DNA of 54,831 nt from Bacteroides sp. (lineage in GTDB: Bacteria; Bacteroidota; Bacteroidia; Bacteroidales; Muribaculaceae), in assembly GCA_023663525.1 (NCBI GenBank), contig JAMPHF010000001.1, positions 518,455 through 573,285 on the forward strand, given 5' to 3'. Shown here one piece after another: positions 16,703 through 26,383 of this stretch (position 1 is the first letter of the stretch; each line of letters starts with the position of its first letter). The notes under the pieces were generated by a model. That model was not told the DNA's origin and searched no databases. It was given only the letters and a program-made list of their open reading frames with translations. Both the position numbers and the translations under genes were made by a program.

Positions 16703-16710
16703 AAAGGTAA
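16703..16710 (-). promoter_or_regulatory. Internal promoter of the alpha part (rpsM)
   Basis: TACCTTTG on the minus strand is a perfect -7 box, with TTCG about 18 bp upstream as a weaker -33 element. It lies in the 160-bp gap between rpmJ and rpsM and gives a leader of about 30 nt. Just upstream, CTTATTAG (16756-16763) and its complement (16784-16791) form an 8-bp hairpin that could attenuate readthrough from the upstream operon. Confidence 0.6.
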
Positions 16711-16829
16711 TACTTTTTTGCTGACTCCGAAGGGATTGCCGAGGCGAATGAAACACTTATTAGGAATCATTGGGAAATATTAACTAATAAGATACCATAA
16801 GTGAGCCATCCCTGAGGCGGGACAGCCCA

Positions 16830-16946
16830 TTAGCCTTGACGCTGCTTGTATTTCGGGTTTTTCTTGTTGATGACGTAAAGACGTCCCTTGCGGCGCACGA
16901 TTTTGCTGTCGGGAGTGCGCTTTTTAACTGAAGCTCTTACTTTCAT
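16830..16946 (-). CDS. rpmJ: 50S ribosomal protein L36
   Basis: 38 residues: [20 protein letters not shown] then [18 protein letters not shown]. The normal family pattern has zinc-binding CxxC and CH residues; here Ser and Arg/Lys/Asn occupy those positions, so this is the zinc-free (C-minus) form. It lies 70 bp after infA in the usual place. The reading frame was found directly in the sequence; start ATG at 16944-16946. Confidence 0.95.
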   Translation of the reverse strand: MKVRASVKKRTPDSKIVRRKGRLYVINKKNPKYKQRQG

Positions 16947-17016
16947 TGGTTTATTGTGGATTGAATATTATTATAATTTCTTTGATCATTGCCTCCGGGT
17001 TGACAAGGGATGGAAG

Positions 17017-17235
17017 TTACTTGTAGCGGAAAGCGATTCGGCCCTTCGAGAGATCGTAGGGCGACATTTCAACCTTCACCTTGTCACCGGGAAGAATCTT
17101 GATGTAGTGCATTCGCATCTTGCCTGAGATATGGGCTGTGATCTCATGTCCGTTCTCAAGCTCGACACGGAACATTGCGTTTGACAACGCCTCGACAATT
17201 GTGCCGTCAAGTTCGATTGCTGCCTGTTTTGCCAT
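17017..17235 (-). CDS. infA: Translation initiation factor IF-1
   Basis: 72 residues, the exact usual length. It is an S1-type OB-fold protein that sits in the 30S A site during initiation. Family segments [34 protein letters not shown] and [20 protein letters not shown] are all present. Placed 42 bp after map and before rpmJ, as in many bacteria. Confidence 0.97.
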   Translation of the reverse strand: MAKQAAIELDGTIVEALSNAMFRVELENGHEITAHISGKMRMHYIKILPGDKVKVEMSPYDLSKGRIAFRYK

Positions 17236-17277
17236 ATAATTTTTACAACGGTATCAACAAATGATTTTAATATGCGC

Positions 17278-18060
17278 TTAAATGAATCTATCGCCAAGAG
17301 CCTCCTCGATGTAATCGAAAGTCGTCAGAATCTGCGGACCTTCAGGGTCGATGGCAATGGTGTGCTCATAGTGGGCGGAGGGCTTGCGGTCCTTCGTGCG
17401 GCACTGCCATCCATCTTTCTCGATGACAATGTTGCGGCTTCCGAGATTGATCATCGGCTCAATGCAGATGCACATGCCTTTCTTCAATATCGGGCCAATG
17501 CCACGGCGACCATAGTTGGGGACCTCAGGGTCCTCATGCATCTTGCGTCCGATTCCATGCCCACACATCTCGCGAACCACCGTGTAGCCGTGACGCTCAC
17601 AGTAAGTCTGGACAGCATTGGCAATGTCACCGATACGTTTGCCCTCCTGAGCAGCAGCGATGCCCTTGTAGAGTGACTCCTTGGTGGTCTTGCACAGCGC
17701 AAGCACCTCGGGACGGACATCACCGACGGCAAACGTGTAGCACATGTCGCCGTTATAGCCGTCAAGCTCTACAACGGTGTCGATACCTACGATATCACCA
17801 TCGCGGAGCTCATAGCCGGAAGGGAAACCGTGGACCACGGTCTCGTTGACTTCTATACAAAGTGTACCCGGGAAACCGCCGTAACCGAGACAGGCAGGCT
17901 TTCCGCCATTGTCGCGCATAAACTCGCGGGCAATGTTGTCAAGGTGACGGGTAGTCACACCCGGAGCCACCCACTTGGCGACCTCGCCAAGTGTGCGGCT
18001 CACAAGCGTGCATGCCTGTCGCACTTTTTCGATTTCTTCGGGAGTCTTGAGATAAATCAT
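17278..18060 (-). CDS. map: Methionine aminopeptidase, type I
   Basis: 260 residues. Removes the initiator methionine from nascent proteins with small second residues; a two-metal enzyme. Metal ligands visible in order: Asp in GIDTVVELDG, Asp in GYNGDMCYTF, His in CGHGIGRKMHEDP, Glu in GMCICIEPMI, and Glu in YEHTIAIDPEG. It lies between secY (40 bp) and infA (42 bp), coupling the exit-tunnel enzyme to ribosome production. Confidence 0.97.
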   Translation of the reverse strand: MIYLKTPEEIEKVRQACTLVSRTLGEVAKWVAPGVTTRHLDNIAREFMRDNGGKPACLGYGGFPGTLCIEVNETVVHGFPSGYELRDGDIVGIDTVVELDGYNGDMCYTFAVGDVRPEVLALCKTTKESLYKGIAAAQEGKRIGDIANAVQTYCERHGYTVVREMCGHGIGRKMHEDPEVPNYGRRGIGPILKKGMCICIEPMINLGSRNIVIEKDGWQCRTKDRKPSAHYEHTIAIDPEGPQILTTFDYIEEALGDRFI

Positions 18061-18100
18061 TTATCAAATGAAAAAATCTGCGGTAATCGAGTTAGCAGCA

Positions 18101-19450
18101 TTAATATGCCGAGCCGGTTGTACGACCTTTGATCTTGCCGTCCTTCATAAGACCGTCATAGTGGTGCATCATGAGGTGGCTCTCGATCTGCTGGAGGGTG
18201 TCAAGGACAACACCGACCAAAATCAGGAGTGATGTTCCTCCGAAGAATTGAGCGAAGTTCTGGCTGATGCCGAAGAAACGGGCAAAAGCAGGAAGAATAG
18301 CGACAATTCCGAGGAAAATCGAACCCGGGAGGGTGATGCGCGACATAATAGAGTCGAGATAGTCAGCCGTCTTCTTTCCGGGCTTGATACCGGGAATGAA
18401 GCCATTGTTGCGTTTCATATCCTCTGCCATCTGGGTCGGGCGGACTGTGATGGCTGTATAGAAATATGTGAAGGCAACAATGAGGATGAAGTAGACAAGA
18501 TTGTACCAGAAACCATTGATGTCGGAGAAAGCAGCGTAGAATCCTGACGACCCTTCGGAGCTGCCGAATCCGGCAAGAGTGATAGGAATGAACATGATGG
18601 CCTGCGCGAAGATGATAGGCATCACACCGGCCGCATTAACCTTCAGAGGGATATACTGGCGGGCACCTCCATACTGACGGTTGCCGACGATACGCTTGGC
18701 GTACTGCACGGGAACCTTGCGTGTGCCTTGCACGAGGAGCACAGCACCGACAGTCACGGCAAAGAGAAGGATGATCTCAACCACGAACATGATCAGACCG
18801 CCCTGGCTACCGGTGGCACCCGGGAGACGGCTGGTGAATTCGTAGAAAAGGGCTCCCGGGAGACGGGCAATGATACCTACAAGGATGATGAAGGAGATAC
18901 CATTACCGATGCCGCGATCCGTGATGCGCTCACCGAGCCACATGATGAACATGGAGCCGGCAGCAAGGATGACCGTAAGGAAGGCCAATGTCCAAAAGCC
19001 CATGTGAGCGCCGCCGGTTGCGGCACTCACCTGGACCTGGAGATTTACAAGATAAGCAGGACCCTGAAGGAGCAGAATCAGGACAGTCAGATAACGGGTG
19101 TACTGACTGAGCTTCTGACGGCCGCTCTCGCCTTCGCTCTGCATCTTCTGGAAAGAAGGGAGCACCATGCCGAGAAGCTGAATCACGATGGAAGCCGTGA
19201 TGTAGGGCATGATACCGAGGGCGAAGATAGACGCCTGAGAGAACGCACCTCCCGAGAACATGTCGAGAAGCTGCATGAGACCGCTCTTGTTGGTGAACTT
19301 CGACAGGGCGTCGAGATCCTCAGGCGAGATGCCGGGGAGGACTACATAACAGCCAAGGCGATAGACGAGCACCAGCAGGAGAGTCACGAGGATGCGTTTC
19401 CTCAGTTCCTCAATGGTCCAGATGTTACGGATTGTTTCAATAAATCTCAT
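18101..19450 (-). CDS. secY: Protein translocase subunit SecY
   Basis: 449 residues with ten predicted membrane helices, forming the protein-conducting channel with SecE and SecG in the inner membrane. The N-terminal IRNIWTIEELRKRILVTLLL, the plug region after helix 1 (LPGISPEDLDAL) and the conserved cytosolic loop ending in helix 9-10 (RNNGFIPGIKPGKKTADYLD) are recognisable. Lies 17 bp after rplO, the standard spc-operon position. Confidence 0.98.
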   Translation of the reverse strand: MRFIETIRNIWTIEELRKRILVTLLLVLVYRLGCYVVLPGISPEDLDALSKFTNKSGLMQLLDMFSGGAFSQASIFALGIMPYITASIVIQLLGMVLPSFQKMQSEGESGRQKLSQYTRYLTVLILLLQGPAYLVNLQVQVSAATGGAHMGFWTLAFLTVILAAGSMFIMWLGERITDRGIGNGISFIILVGIIARLPGALFYEFTSRLPGATGSQGGLIMFVVEIILLFAVTVGAVLLVQGTRKVPVQYAKRIVGNRQYGGARQYIPLKVNAAGVMPIIFAQAIMFIPITLAGFGSSEGSSGFYAAFSDINGFWYNLVYFILIVAFTYFYTAITVRPTQMAEDMKRNNGFIPGIKPGKKTADYLDSIMSRITLPGSIFLGIVAILPAFARFFGISQNFAQFFGGTSLLILVGVVLDTLQQIESHLMMHHYDGLMKDGKIKGRTTGSAY

Positions 19451-19467
19451 TTCGAGGAGGAGGGGGA

Positions 19468-19914
19468 TTAAATTTTATTGACAGTGCCTCCGGCTTCAAC
19501 AATAGCCTTCTCGGCAGCAGCAGAGAAAGCGTTGGCCTCAACAGCGAGCTTCTTTGTGAGCTTACCGTTGGCAAGAATCTTCACAGGCTGCTTGCCGTTG
19601 ACGAGACCGGCTGCGATGAGCTCGGCAACACCGATCTTCTCAAGGTTGGCAGTGTTGGCAAGATTCTCAAGCTCGACAAGATTGATAGCCTTGTATTCAG
19701 TGCGTGAAAGGGGTTTGAAACCGAATTTCGGGAGACGGCGCTGAAGTGGCATCTGACCACCTTCAAAACCTATCTTGCGGCTGTAGCCTGAACGAGACTT
19801 TGCACCCTTATGACCACGGGTAGATGTGCCACCCTTGCCGGAACCGGCGCCACGTCCGATGCGGGTTTTCTTCTGCACGGAGCCTACAGCGGGTTTTAAA
19901 TTACTTAAATCCAT
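19468..19914 (-). CDS. rplO: 50S ribosomal protein L15
   Basis: 148 residues. The Gly/Arg-rich N-terminus (KKTRIGRGAGSGKGGTSTRG) threads into 23S rRNA, and GYSRKIGFEGGQMPLQRRLP is the family signature. The globular C-terminal part ends AIVEAGGTVNKI. Gap of 24 bp from rpmD and 17 bp to secY. Confidence 0.98.
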   Translation of the reverse strand: MDLSNLKPAVGSVQKKTRIGRGAGSGKGGTSTRGHKGAKSRSGYSRKIGFEGGQMPLQRRLPKFGFKPLSRTEYKAINLVELENLANTANLEKIGVAELIAAGLVNGKQPVKILANGKLTKKLAVEANAFSAAAEKAIVEAGGTVNKI

Positions 19915-19938
19915 AGTTGTGTTGATGATTTTTAGAAA

Positions 19939-20118
19939 TTAGGCGTTGGTCACTTCTACCAAGTGGCGGACTGCTTTAACCATACCCATCACTGAGGGGG
20001 TGTCTTCCATGACAACCGAGTGATGCATTTTCTTCAAGCCGAGAGCATCGAGGGTGCGCTTCTGAACGGCAGGAGCATTGATGCGGCTCTTAATCTGGGT
20101 GATTTTAATTTTTGCCAT
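19939..20118 (-). CDS. rpmD: 50S ribosomal protein L30
   Basis: 59 residues: begins MAKIKITQIKSRINAPAVQK and ends RHLVEVTNA, with the L30 pattern RTLDALGLKKMHHSVVMED. A small alpha/beta protein on the large subunit. Located between rpsE (15 bp) and rplO (24 bp), its usual place. The start ATG is at 20116-20118. Confidence 0.95.
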   Translation of the reverse strand: MAKIKITQIKSRINAPAVQKRTLDALGLKKMHHSVVMEDTPSVMGMVKAVRHLVEVTNA

Positions 20119-20133
20119 TTGATATATGGATGA

Positions 20134-20652
20134 TTAGCCGTTAAACACTTGTTCGATAGAGATACCACGGTTCTGAGCCACCTGAGCAGGTGAACGCATC
20201 TCGCCGAGAGCGGCGATGGTAGCCTTCACGAGATTGTGGGGGTTGGAAGAACCCTTTGACTTTGCAAGCACGTCAGTGATTCCGACGCTCTCAAGGACAG
20301 CACGCATTGCACCACCGGCCTTGACACCGGTACCGTGGCTTGCGGGCTTGAGGATTACGCGTGAACCGCCGAACTTTGCAATCTGCTCGTGGGGGATGGT
20401 GCCACGGTGAACGGGGACCTTGATGAGATTCTTCTTGGCAGACTCGACACCCTTAGCGATAGCAGCCTGGACTTCATTAGCCTTGCCAAGACCCCAACCG
20501 ACGATACCGTTCTCGTTGCCGACAACAACGATAGCGGCGAAAGTGAAGGTGCGACCACCCTTGGTCACCTTGGTCACACGGTTGATGGCAACCAGACGAT
20601 CTTTAAGTTCGAGATCGTTAGTAGACTTTACTTTATTATTCTTACTTGCCAT
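20134..20652 (-). CDS. rpsE: 30S ribosomal protein S5
   Basis: 172 residues. An accuracy-related protein at the mRNA entry channel. The double-stranded RNA-binding-like N-terminal domain ([20 protein letters not shown]) and the second domain with [20 protein letters not shown] are complete. Gap of only 6 bp from rplR. Confidence 0.98.
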   Translation of the reverse strand: MASKNNKVKSTNDLELKDRLVAINRVTKVTKGGRTFTFAAIVVVGNENGIVGWGLGKANEVQAAIAKGVESAKKNLIKVPVHRGTIPHEQIAKFGGSRVILKPASHGTGVKAGGAMRAVLESVGITDVLAKSKGSSNPHNLVKATIAALGEMRSPAQVAQNRGISIEQVFNG

Positions 20653-20658
20653 ATCTTC

Positions 20659-21000
20659 TTAGAATTTAAGACCGCCCTTGCGTGCGGCGTCAGCCAATGA
20701 TTTTACTCTGCCATGGAAAAGGTAACCGTTGCGGTCGAAAACGACCTCTGTGATACCAGCGGCAAGTGCCTTCTGAGCGATGGCCTCACCAACCTTGGCT
20801 GCGATTTCACACTTAGTACCTTCCTCGATGCCCTTTGATGAAGTGGAGCAGAGTGTTGTCCCTGCGAGGTCATCGATAAGCTGTACATAGATCTGCTTGT
20901 TGCTGCGGAAAACCGACATGCGTGGACGGGCGGCTGTGCCGGAAATCTTGCCGCGAATGCGGGCCTTGATTTTATTTCTACGTTGTATCTTAGAAACCAT
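20659..21000 (-). CDS. rplR: 50S ribosomal protein L18
   Basis: 113 residues from ATG 21000 ([20 protein letters not shown]); an upstream in-frame ATG four codons earlier is less likely. Binds 5S rRNA with L5. Family segments [20 protein letters not shown] and [20 protein letters not shown] are present, the C-terminus being complete. 17 bp after rplF. Confidence 0.96.
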   Translation of the reverse strand: MVSKIQRRNKIKARIRGKISGTAARPRMSVFRSNKQIYVQLIDDLAGTTLCSTSSKGIEEGTKCEIAAKVGEAIAQKALAAGITEVVFDRNGYLFHGRVKSLADAARKGGLKF

Positions 21001-21017
21001 TGTTTTAATCAATTTAA

Positions 21018-21575
21018 TTATTTAGCACTTGCCGACTTACCCGACTTGCGACGGATAACTTCGCCCACAAACTTGATACCTTTGCCCTTGTAGGGTTCGG
21101 GCTTGCGGAGTGAACGGATCTTGGCACACACCTGGCCGAGAAGCTGCTTGTCGTCGCTCTCAAGAATGATGAGAGGATTTTTGTTACGCTCGCTCTTTGC
21201 TTCAACCTTGACTTCAGGAGGAAGCTTAATATATATTGCGTGTGAATAACCGAGCGAAAGCTCAAGCACCTGACCGGTGGCGGCGGCGCGGTAACCCACA
21301 CCTACTAATTCCATTTCCTTACGATAGCCGGTGGAAACGCCGACAACCATGTTGTGGAGGAGTGCGCGGTAGAGACCGTGCTGAGCGCGATGCTCGCGGT
21401 CATCCGTGGGACGGCTGACGATGATGTGTCCGTCCTCAACCTTCACACTGAGGTCGCCGTTGACTTTCTGAGTAAGAGTGCCTTTGGGACCTTTGACGGT
21501 TACTACATTATCCTTATCGACGGTGACAGTGACACCTGCGGGGATTTCAATGGGAGCTTTACCTATACGTGACAT
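21018..21575 (-). CDS. rplF: 50S ribosomal protein L6
   Basis: 185 residues with two repeated L6 domains (about 1-82 and 83-165) near the GTPase-associated centre. [20 protein letters not shown] opens the first; the signature [21 protein letters not shown] closes the protein. 21 bp after rpsH. Confidence 0.98.
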   Translation of the reverse strand: MSRIGKAPIEIPAGVTVTVDKDNVVTVKGPKGTLTQKVNGDLSVKVEDGHIIVSRPTDDREHRAQHGLYRALLHNMVVGVSTGYRKEMELVGVGYRAAATGQVLELSLGYSHAIYIKLPPEVKVEAKSERNKNPLIILESDDKQLLGQVCAKIRSLRKPEPYKGKGIKFVGEVIRRKSGKSASAK

Positions 21576-21596
21576 AATTTGTATCCTCCTAATTGA

Positions 21597-21995
21597 TTAG
21601 TAAACGTAGCAAAGGACCTCGCCACCAATCTTCAGGTCGCGGGCCTTCTTGTTAGTCATCACACCCTTTGATGTTGAGAGGATGGCGATGCCGAGTCCGT
21701 TCAACACACGAGGCATATCTTTGTAGCCGGTATAACGGCGCAGACCGGGACGAGAAACGCGCTCAAGGCTCTTGATTGCGTTCACCTTGTCGACCGGATC
21801 ATACTTGAGGGCAATCTTGATTGTGCCCGCTGGAGTTTCGCCCTCCTCAAACTTATAGTTGAGGATGTAGCCTTGTTCGAAGAGAATCTTGGTGATCTCT
21901 CGCTTCAAGTTTGAGGCAGGAATCTCGACCACACGGTGGTTGGCCTTGATTGCATTTCTCAATCTTGTCAGATAATCTGCTATAGGATCAGTCAT
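21597..21995 (-). CDS. rpsH: 30S ribosomal protein S8
   Basis: 132 residues. Primary 16S rRNA-binding protein and, in E. coli, translational repressor of the spc operon. MTDPIADYLTRLRNAIKANH at the start and the C-terminal GLGIAILSTSKGVMTNKKAR with GGEVLCYVY are the family marks. It is preceded by an exceptional 366-bp gap from rpsN, a possible control site. Confidence 0.98.
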   Translation of the reverse strand: MTDPIADYLTRLRNAIKANHRVVEIPASNLKREITKILFEQGYILNYKFEEGETPAGTIKIALKYDPVDKVNAIKSLERVSRPGLRRYTGYKDMPRVLNGLGIAILSTSKGVMTNKKARDLKIGGEVLCYVY

Positions 21996-22361
21996 TTTGA
22001 AAAATGTTTAAATTGATTGGGATTTTCCCAACAATATTTAATACTCACTGTGATTCTTTGGAGCTTAGAGGGGAGAGGGGGTTGGCGGATCGGCTGACGA
22101 CGGTCGCTGACCGCCAAGCCAATCACGGAGGGGATTGACAGTGGACTTCAGTCACAATCACCGATGGATTCCTTAATGTCGGACGGCCGCGGACCGGACC
22201 GGTCAGGGATATCGAGTAACTTTTTATTGACCCGGAGACCGCTTAGAGGTAACGACTCTCGAGCCGTCGTCCATCAGGAAACTGAGTGCGTGAGGTTGAA
22301 GCCACGTTGTCTGTCCGGCGACAGGCGAGCCGCTAAGGCCCGGCCACCGGCAAGACGTTTA
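21996..22361 (-). promoter_or_regulatory. 366-bp structured gap between rpsN and rpsH
   Basis: The longest joint inside the superoperon and visibly GC-rich compared with the others. No gene is supportable; the best short frame on the coding strand is 16 codons. TTGGCGG and CCGCCAA (about 22082-22119) enclose nested GTCAGC repeats. TTGGGA/TCCCAA (22017-22031) forms a 3-nt-loop hairpin just before the S8 leader, and GACCGGTCCGGTC-type inverted stretches lie near 22194-22206. No clear TAnnTTTG promoter is seen. It may be a ribosomal-protein (S8) sensing element or an inserted repeat; inference only. Confidence 0.45.
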
Positions 22362-22673
22362 TTACCAAGAAGCCTTCTTCACGCCGGGGATAAGGCCTGC
22401 TGAAGCCATTTCACGGAACTGGATGCGTGAAATGCCGAACTGACGCATATAGCCTTTCGGACGGCCGGTGATCGAGCAGCGGTTGTGGACGCGGATCGGA
22501 TTGCTGTTCTTCGGGAGTGACTGGAGCTGCTGTGCTGCCTCATAGGCATCGGCACGATTCTCCTCATTAACGCCTGAATTGACAATCTTTTTGAGCTCGG
22601 CACGTTTCTGGGCGTACTTGGCGGCAAGACGAGCACGCTTAACTTCGCGTGCCTTCATTGATTCTTTTGCCAT
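22362..22673 (-). CDS. rpsN: 30S ribosomal protein S14, zinc-free type
   Basis: 103 residues, the long form. The C-terminal half has the signature [21 protein letters not shown], with one Cys only; the CxxC zinc ligands of the short form are absent. The N-terminal helix is basic ([20 protein letters not shown]). 8 bp after rplE; a 366-bp gap follows. Confidence 0.97.
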   Translation of the reverse strand: MAKESMKAREVKRARLAAKYAQKRAELKKIVNSGVNEENRADAYEAAQQLQSLPKNSNPIRVHNRCSITGRPKGYMRQFGISRIQFREMASAGLIPGVKKASW

Positions 22674-22681
22674 ACGTTAAC

Positions 22682-23233
22682 TTATTTTTTTTCGTTTTTG
22701 AAAGGGAGACCAAATTCCTTGAGAAGAGCATAACCTTCCTCGTCAGTGTTGGCTGAAGTCACGAAAGTGATGTTCATACCCATGAGCTTGTTGATAGCGT
22801 CGATGTTGATTTCAGGGAAGATGATCTGCTCAGTGATGCCGAGGGTGTAGTTGCCACGGCCATCGAGCTTACCGTTGATGCCCTTGAAGTCACGGATACG
22901 GGGGAGAGCGACGCGGATGAGACGCTCAAGGAATTCATACATTTTCTCGCGGCGGAGAGTCACCATAACGCCGATAGGCATCTTCTTGCGAACCTTGAAG
23001 TTCGAGATGTCCTTACGGGAGAGGGTTGCCACAGCCTTCTGACCAGTGATGGCAGTGATCTCGTTGATGGCGGTCTCGATGAGTTTCTTGTCCTGAGTAG
23101 CTGCGCCAAGACCCTGATTGATGACAATCTTCTTCAACTTGGGCACCTGCATGGGGGTGGTGTAGTTGAACTTTTCGGTCAGGGCGGGAACAATGCGTTC
23201 CTTATAGTCCTTTTTAACTGTTTCGGTGCTCAT
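22682..23233 (-). CDS. rplE: 50S ribosomal protein L5
   Basis: 183 residues. Binds 5S rRNA and contacts the small-subunit head. [20 protein letters not shown] and [16 protein letters not shown] are characteristic. The start ATG overlaps the rplX stop by one base (TAATG), implying coupled translation. Confidence 0.98.
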   Translation of the reverse strand: MSTETVKKDYKERIVPALTEKFNYTTPMQVPKLKKIVINQGLGAATQDKKLIETAINEITAITGQKAVATLSRKDISNFKVRKKMPIGVMVTLRREKMYEFLERLIRVALPRIRDFKGINGKLDGRGNYTLGITEQIIFPEINIDAINKLMGMNITFVTSANTDEEGYALLKEFGLPFKNEKK

Positions 23234-23553
23234 TACTTAATAACCTCTCCTGATTTTTTAGAAATACGGATAATGTTGCCTTTCTCGTCGCGTTTTGCGC
23301 TCACGCGGGTGGGCTTGCCTGACTTGGGGTCAATGAGAGAAAGGTTGGAGATGTGGATGGGTGCCTCCATCTTGATGAGACCACCCTGGGGGTGCTGTGC
23401 ATTGGGCTTTGTGGCTTTTGTCACCATGTTGACACCTTCAACGATGGCTTTCTGCTTCTGCACAAGAACCTTGAGCACACGACCCTCCTTGCCACGGTCA
23501 TCGCCGGCAAGAACATAGACGATGTCGCCCTTCTTGATATGTGATTTGCTCAT
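23233..23553 (-). CDS. rplX: 50S ribosomal protein L24
   Basis: 106 residues with a KOW motif at the start ([20 protein letters not shown]), an assembly initiator near the tunnel exit. [21 protein letters not shown] is the second conserved block. One-base stop/start overlap with rplE; 30 bp after rplN. Confidence 0.97.
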   Translation of the reverse strand: MSKSHIKKGDIVYVLAGDDRGKEGRVLKVLVQKQKAIVEGVNMVTKATKPNAQHPQGGLIKMEAPIHISNLSLIDPKSGKPTRVSAKRDEKGNIIRISKKSGEVIK

Positions 23554-23583
23554 TACGTTTATTGTTTTTGACGGTTAGGATGA

Positions 23584-23952
23584 TTAGAGGACTTCGGGTG
23601 CGAGTGAGACGATCTTCATCTGGTTTGCAGCGCGGAGCTCACGTGCGACCGGACCGAAGATACGGGTCCCGCGGAGTTCACCTGCGTTGTTGAGAAGCAC
23701 ACACGCATTGTCATCGAAACGGATATATGACCCGTCGGGGCGACGGATTTCCTTCTTGGTGCGGACAACGACTGCCTTTGACACTGTACCCTTCTTCACG
23801 TCGGATGAGGGGATGACACTCTTGACAGAAACGACAATGATGTCACCAACAGAGGCATAGCGACGGCCGGTACCACCAAGCACGTGGATACAGAGTGCTT
23901 CCTTTGCACCACTGTTATCTGCAACTGTTAAACGGCTTTCAGTCTGTATCAT
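23584..23952 (-). CDS. rplN: 50S ribosomal protein L14
   Basis: 122 residues. Intersubunit-face protein forming bridge B8. [20 protein letters not shown] and the [20 protein letters not shown] block are typical. It follows rpsQ by 3 bp. Confidence 0.98.
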   Translation of the reverse strand: MIQTESRLTVADNSGAKEALCIHVLGGTGRRYASVGDIIVVSVKSVIPSSDVKKGTVSKAVVVRTKKEIRRPDGSYIRFDDNACVLLNNAGELRGTRIFGPVARELRAANQMKIVSLAPEVL

Positions 23953-23955
23953 AGT

Positions 23956-24213
23956 TTACTTCACTTTTTCGATGATTTCGACGAGACGCCAGCGTTTGGT
24001 CTTGCTGAGAGGGCGAGTCTCCATGAGACGGACGGTATCGCCTACCGAGCATTCGTTCTTTTCGTCGTGTGCGTGATATTTCTTGGTTTTGTTGACAAAT
24101 TTGCCATAGATGGGGTGCTTCTCCTTGTACTTCACCGTAACAGTGATAGTCTTGTCACCCTTGTTGCTCGAAACAACCCCGATGCGTTCTTTTCTTAAAT
24201 TTCTCTTTTCCAT
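23956..24213 (-). CDS. rpsQ: 30S ribosomal protein S17
   Basis: 85 residues, OB-fold. [20 protein letters not shown] and the signature [20 protein letters not shown] are complete. Primary 16S rRNA binder. 11 bp after rpmC and 3 bp before rplN. Confidence 0.98.
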   Translation of the reverse strand: MEKRNLRKERIGVVSSNKGDKTITVTVKYKEKHPIYGKFVNKTKKYHAHDEKNECSVGDTVRLMETRPLSKTKRWRLVEIIEKVK

Positions 24214-24224
24214 TTGTGGGGAGT

Positions 24225-24422
24225 TTATTTGTTGTTAAGTTCGCGCTGACGCAACTCAGTCTTTACGCGAGCGATAGCCTTGCGTGCATGTGTAATCTTA
24301 GCGGGGCTGTCAAGGGGCGATATTGCATGGTTGATCTTGAGCTGTGCATAGTCCTTTTCCATTTCAGCCAGGCGATCGCGGAGGTCTTGAGTGCTGACCT
24401 CAGTGAATGTTTCTTTCTTCAT
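24225..24422 (-). CDS. rpmC: 50S ribosomal protein L29
   Basis: 65 residues, two-helix protein at the tunnel exit, docking site for SRP and trigger factor with L23. [20 protein letters not shown] and the closing [20 protein letters not shown] are the family pattern. 6 bp after rplP. Confidence 0.96.
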   Translation of the reverse strand: MKKETFTEVSTQDLRDRLAEMEKDYAQLKINHAISPLDSPAKITHARKAIARVKTELRQRELNNK

Positions 24423-24428
24423 GACGGG

Positions 24429-24860
24429 TTACACATTTTGAGATGGGTCATAATCGCGACGCACGATGAACTTGGTGGTCACGGGAAGTTTCTGAGCGGC
24501 GAGGCGGAGTGCTTCCTTTGCGATGTCGTAGGAAACGCCCTCGACCTCTATGATGATGCGGCCCGGAGTCACAGGCGCAACGAATCCTTCGGGATTACCT
24601 TTACCTTTACCCATGCGGACCTCAGCAGGCTTCTTGGTGATGGGCTTGTCAGGGAAGATGCGGATCCAGATCTGACCCTGACGCTGCATGTAGCGGGTAA
24701 CGGCGACACGGGCAGCTTCAATCTGGCGACCGGTGATCCACTTAGATTCGAGGGTCTTGATGCCGAACGAACCAAAGGCCAACTGGTTGCCACGCTGAGC
24801 CGTGCCTTTCATACGGCCTTTCTGCGAACGGCGGAATTTGGTTTTCTTAGGTTGTAACAT
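24429..24860 (-). CDS. rplP: 50S ribosomal protein L16
   Basis: 143 residues. Organises the A-site tRNA-binding region of the large subunit. [20 protein letters not shown] and the signature [20 protein letters not shown] and [16 protein letters not shown] are present. 24 bp after rpsC. Confidence 0.98.
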   Translation of the reverse strand: MLQPKKTKFRRSQKGRMKGTAQRGNQLAFGSFGIKTLESKWITGRQIEAARVAVTRYMQRQGQIWIRIFPDKPITKKPAEVRMGKGKGNPEGFVAPVTPGRIIIEVEGVSYDIAKEALRLAAQKLPVTTKFIVRRDYDPSQNV

Positions 24861-24884
24861 TGTGTTGTTGAATCAATTGTGGGT

Positions 24885-25619
24885 TTAACGGTTGTTTTTT
24901 GATTTGCGGAAACCGCCACGGCGGGGAGCACCGTTGGAGGATGAGTTGCGGCCCTCCTTCTGAGTGTTGGTGTACTGGGGAGCGAGGTCACGCTTGCCGT
25001 AAACCTCACCACGGCAGATCCAAACCTTCACACCGATGACACCGACCTTGGTATGAGCCTCGACGAGAGCGTAGTCAATGTCGGCACGGAGAGTGTGGAG
25101 AGGCGTGCGGCCTTCCTTGAACATTTCCGAGCGGGCCATTTCAGCTCCGTTGAGACGGCCTGAAACCTGCACCTTGATGCCCTCAGCTCCGGCGCGCATG
25201 GTCGAAGCGACAGCCATCTTCACTGCACGGCGATAGGCAATCTTGCCTTCGATCTGGCGGGCGATGGTCGAAGCCACGATCTGAGCGTCGAGTTCGGGAC
25301 GCTTAACCTCGTATATGTTGATCTGGACATCCTTGTCGGTGATCTTCTTGAGCTCCTCTTTGAGTTTGTCAACCTCAGCACCACCCTTGCCGATGATGAG
25401 ACCGGGGCGAGAAGTGCAGACGGTGATGGTGATGAGCTTCATGGTGCGCTCGATGACGATGCGCGAAACGCTTGACTTTGCAAGGCGGACATTAAGATAC
25501 TTGCGGAGTTTTGAGTCCTCAAGCAAAGTATCGCCGTACTTGTTACCGCCATACCAGTTTGAGTCCCATCCACGGATAACTCCCAGGCGATTGCTGATTG
25601 GATTTACTTTCTGTCCCAT
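24885..25619 (-). CDS. rpsC: 30S ribosomal protein S3
   Basis: 244 residues. mRNA-entry protein with KH domain (about 40-110; [20 protein letters not shown] contains the GXXG loop) and C-terminal S3 domain ([20 protein letters not shown]). A basic, Asn/Ser-rich tail (about 215-244, ending [10 protein letters not shown]) extends beyond the compact fold. 3 bp after rplV. Confidence 0.98.
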   Translation of the reverse strand: MGQKVNPISNRLGVIRGWDSNWYGGNKYGDTLLEDSKLRKYLNVRLAKSSVSRIVIERTMKLITITVCTSRPGLIIGKGGAEVDKLKEELKKITDKDVQINIYEVKRPELDAQIVASTIARQIEGKIAYRRAVKMAVASTMRAGAEGIKVQVSGRLNGAEMARSEMFKEGRTPLHTLRADIDYALVEAHTKVGVIGVKVWICRGEVYGKRDLAPQYTNTQKEGRNSSSNGAPRRGGFRKSKNNR

Positions 25620-25622
25620 TTG

Positions 25623-26033
25623 TTAAGCTTTAGCGTTTTTATTTTCAATTGTGTCAACAATCAATGTGACATGGTTAGCACGTTTGCGGATACGGTAGCC
25701 ACGGCCTTGGGGAGCGGTGCGCAGACGCTTGAGCATAGGAGCACAGTTCACGAAGATTGTGCTGATGTAAAGCTCACCTGCGTCGGCTTTACGTTCGTTC
25801 TTGGCTTCCCAGTTGGCGATTGCCGAACGGAGGAGCTTTTCGAGGCGGGCAGCCGCTTCTTTATTTGAGAATTTCAGGATACCGAGAGCACGGTTTACCT
25901 CCACCCCGCGCACCATGTCAGCGACAAGACGCATCTTGCGAGGTGAGGTGGGGACATTGAGCAGCTTTGCGAAAGCTACCGTCTTCTGTTCGGCTTTCCT
26001 GAGGTCGGCTGAATTTCTTTTTCTTACACCCAT
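25623..26033 (-). CDS. rplV: 50S ribosomal protein L22
   Basis: 136 residues. Its hairpin lines the exit tunnel (site of macrolide-related mutations). The core starts [20 protein letters not shown] and ends with [20 protein letters not shown]. The N-terminus carries about 20 extra basic residues. 54 bp after rpsS. Confidence 0.97.
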   Translation of the reverse strand: MGVRKRNSADLRKAEQKTVAFAKLLNVPTSPRKMRLVADMVRGVEVNRALGILKFSNKEAAARLEKLLRSAIANWEAKNERKADAGELYISTIFVNCAPMLKRLRTAPQGRGYRIRKRANHVTLIVDTIENKNAKA

Positions 26034-26087
26034 TTTATTGTAATTCTTTTCTTTTTTACAAATGAATTAGTTATATCAGGGCCCAAA

Positions 26088-26357
26088 TTATTTCTTGCGG
26101 TTACCGGAGTGACCACGGAAAGTGCGGGTAAGAGCGAACTCTCCGAGCTTGTGGCCGACCATGTTTTCAGTAACGTAGACAGGGATAAATTTGTTACCGT
26201 TGTGAACTGCGAAAGTATGGCCTACAAATTCAGGAGCAATCATCGAAGCACGGCTCCAGGTCTTGATCACCGACTTCTTACCGCTCTCTTCCATTGCAGC
26301 GACCTTCTTTTCGAGCTTCACGCTGATAAACGGGCCTTTTTTTAATGAACGACTCAT
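26088..26357 (-). CDS. rpsS: 30S ribosomal protein S19
   Basis: 89 residues. Head protein bound with S13. [20 protein letters not shown] at the start and the signature [20 protein letters not shown] with [12 protein letters not shown] are complete. 26 bp after rplB. Confidence 0.98.
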   Translation of the reverse strand: MSRSLKKGPFISVKLEKKVAAMEESGKKSVIKTWSRASMIAPEFVGHTFAVHNGNKFIPVYVTENMVGHKLGEFALTRTFRGHSGNRKK

Positions 26358-26383
26358 GATAAGTGTTGCTAATTTAAATCAGA

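Noticed and set aside
22164..22403. 79-aa plus-strand frame in the rpsN-rpsH gap
   Set aside because: It runs into rpsN in antisense and has no start context; the 16-codon minus-strand frame is also too short to support.
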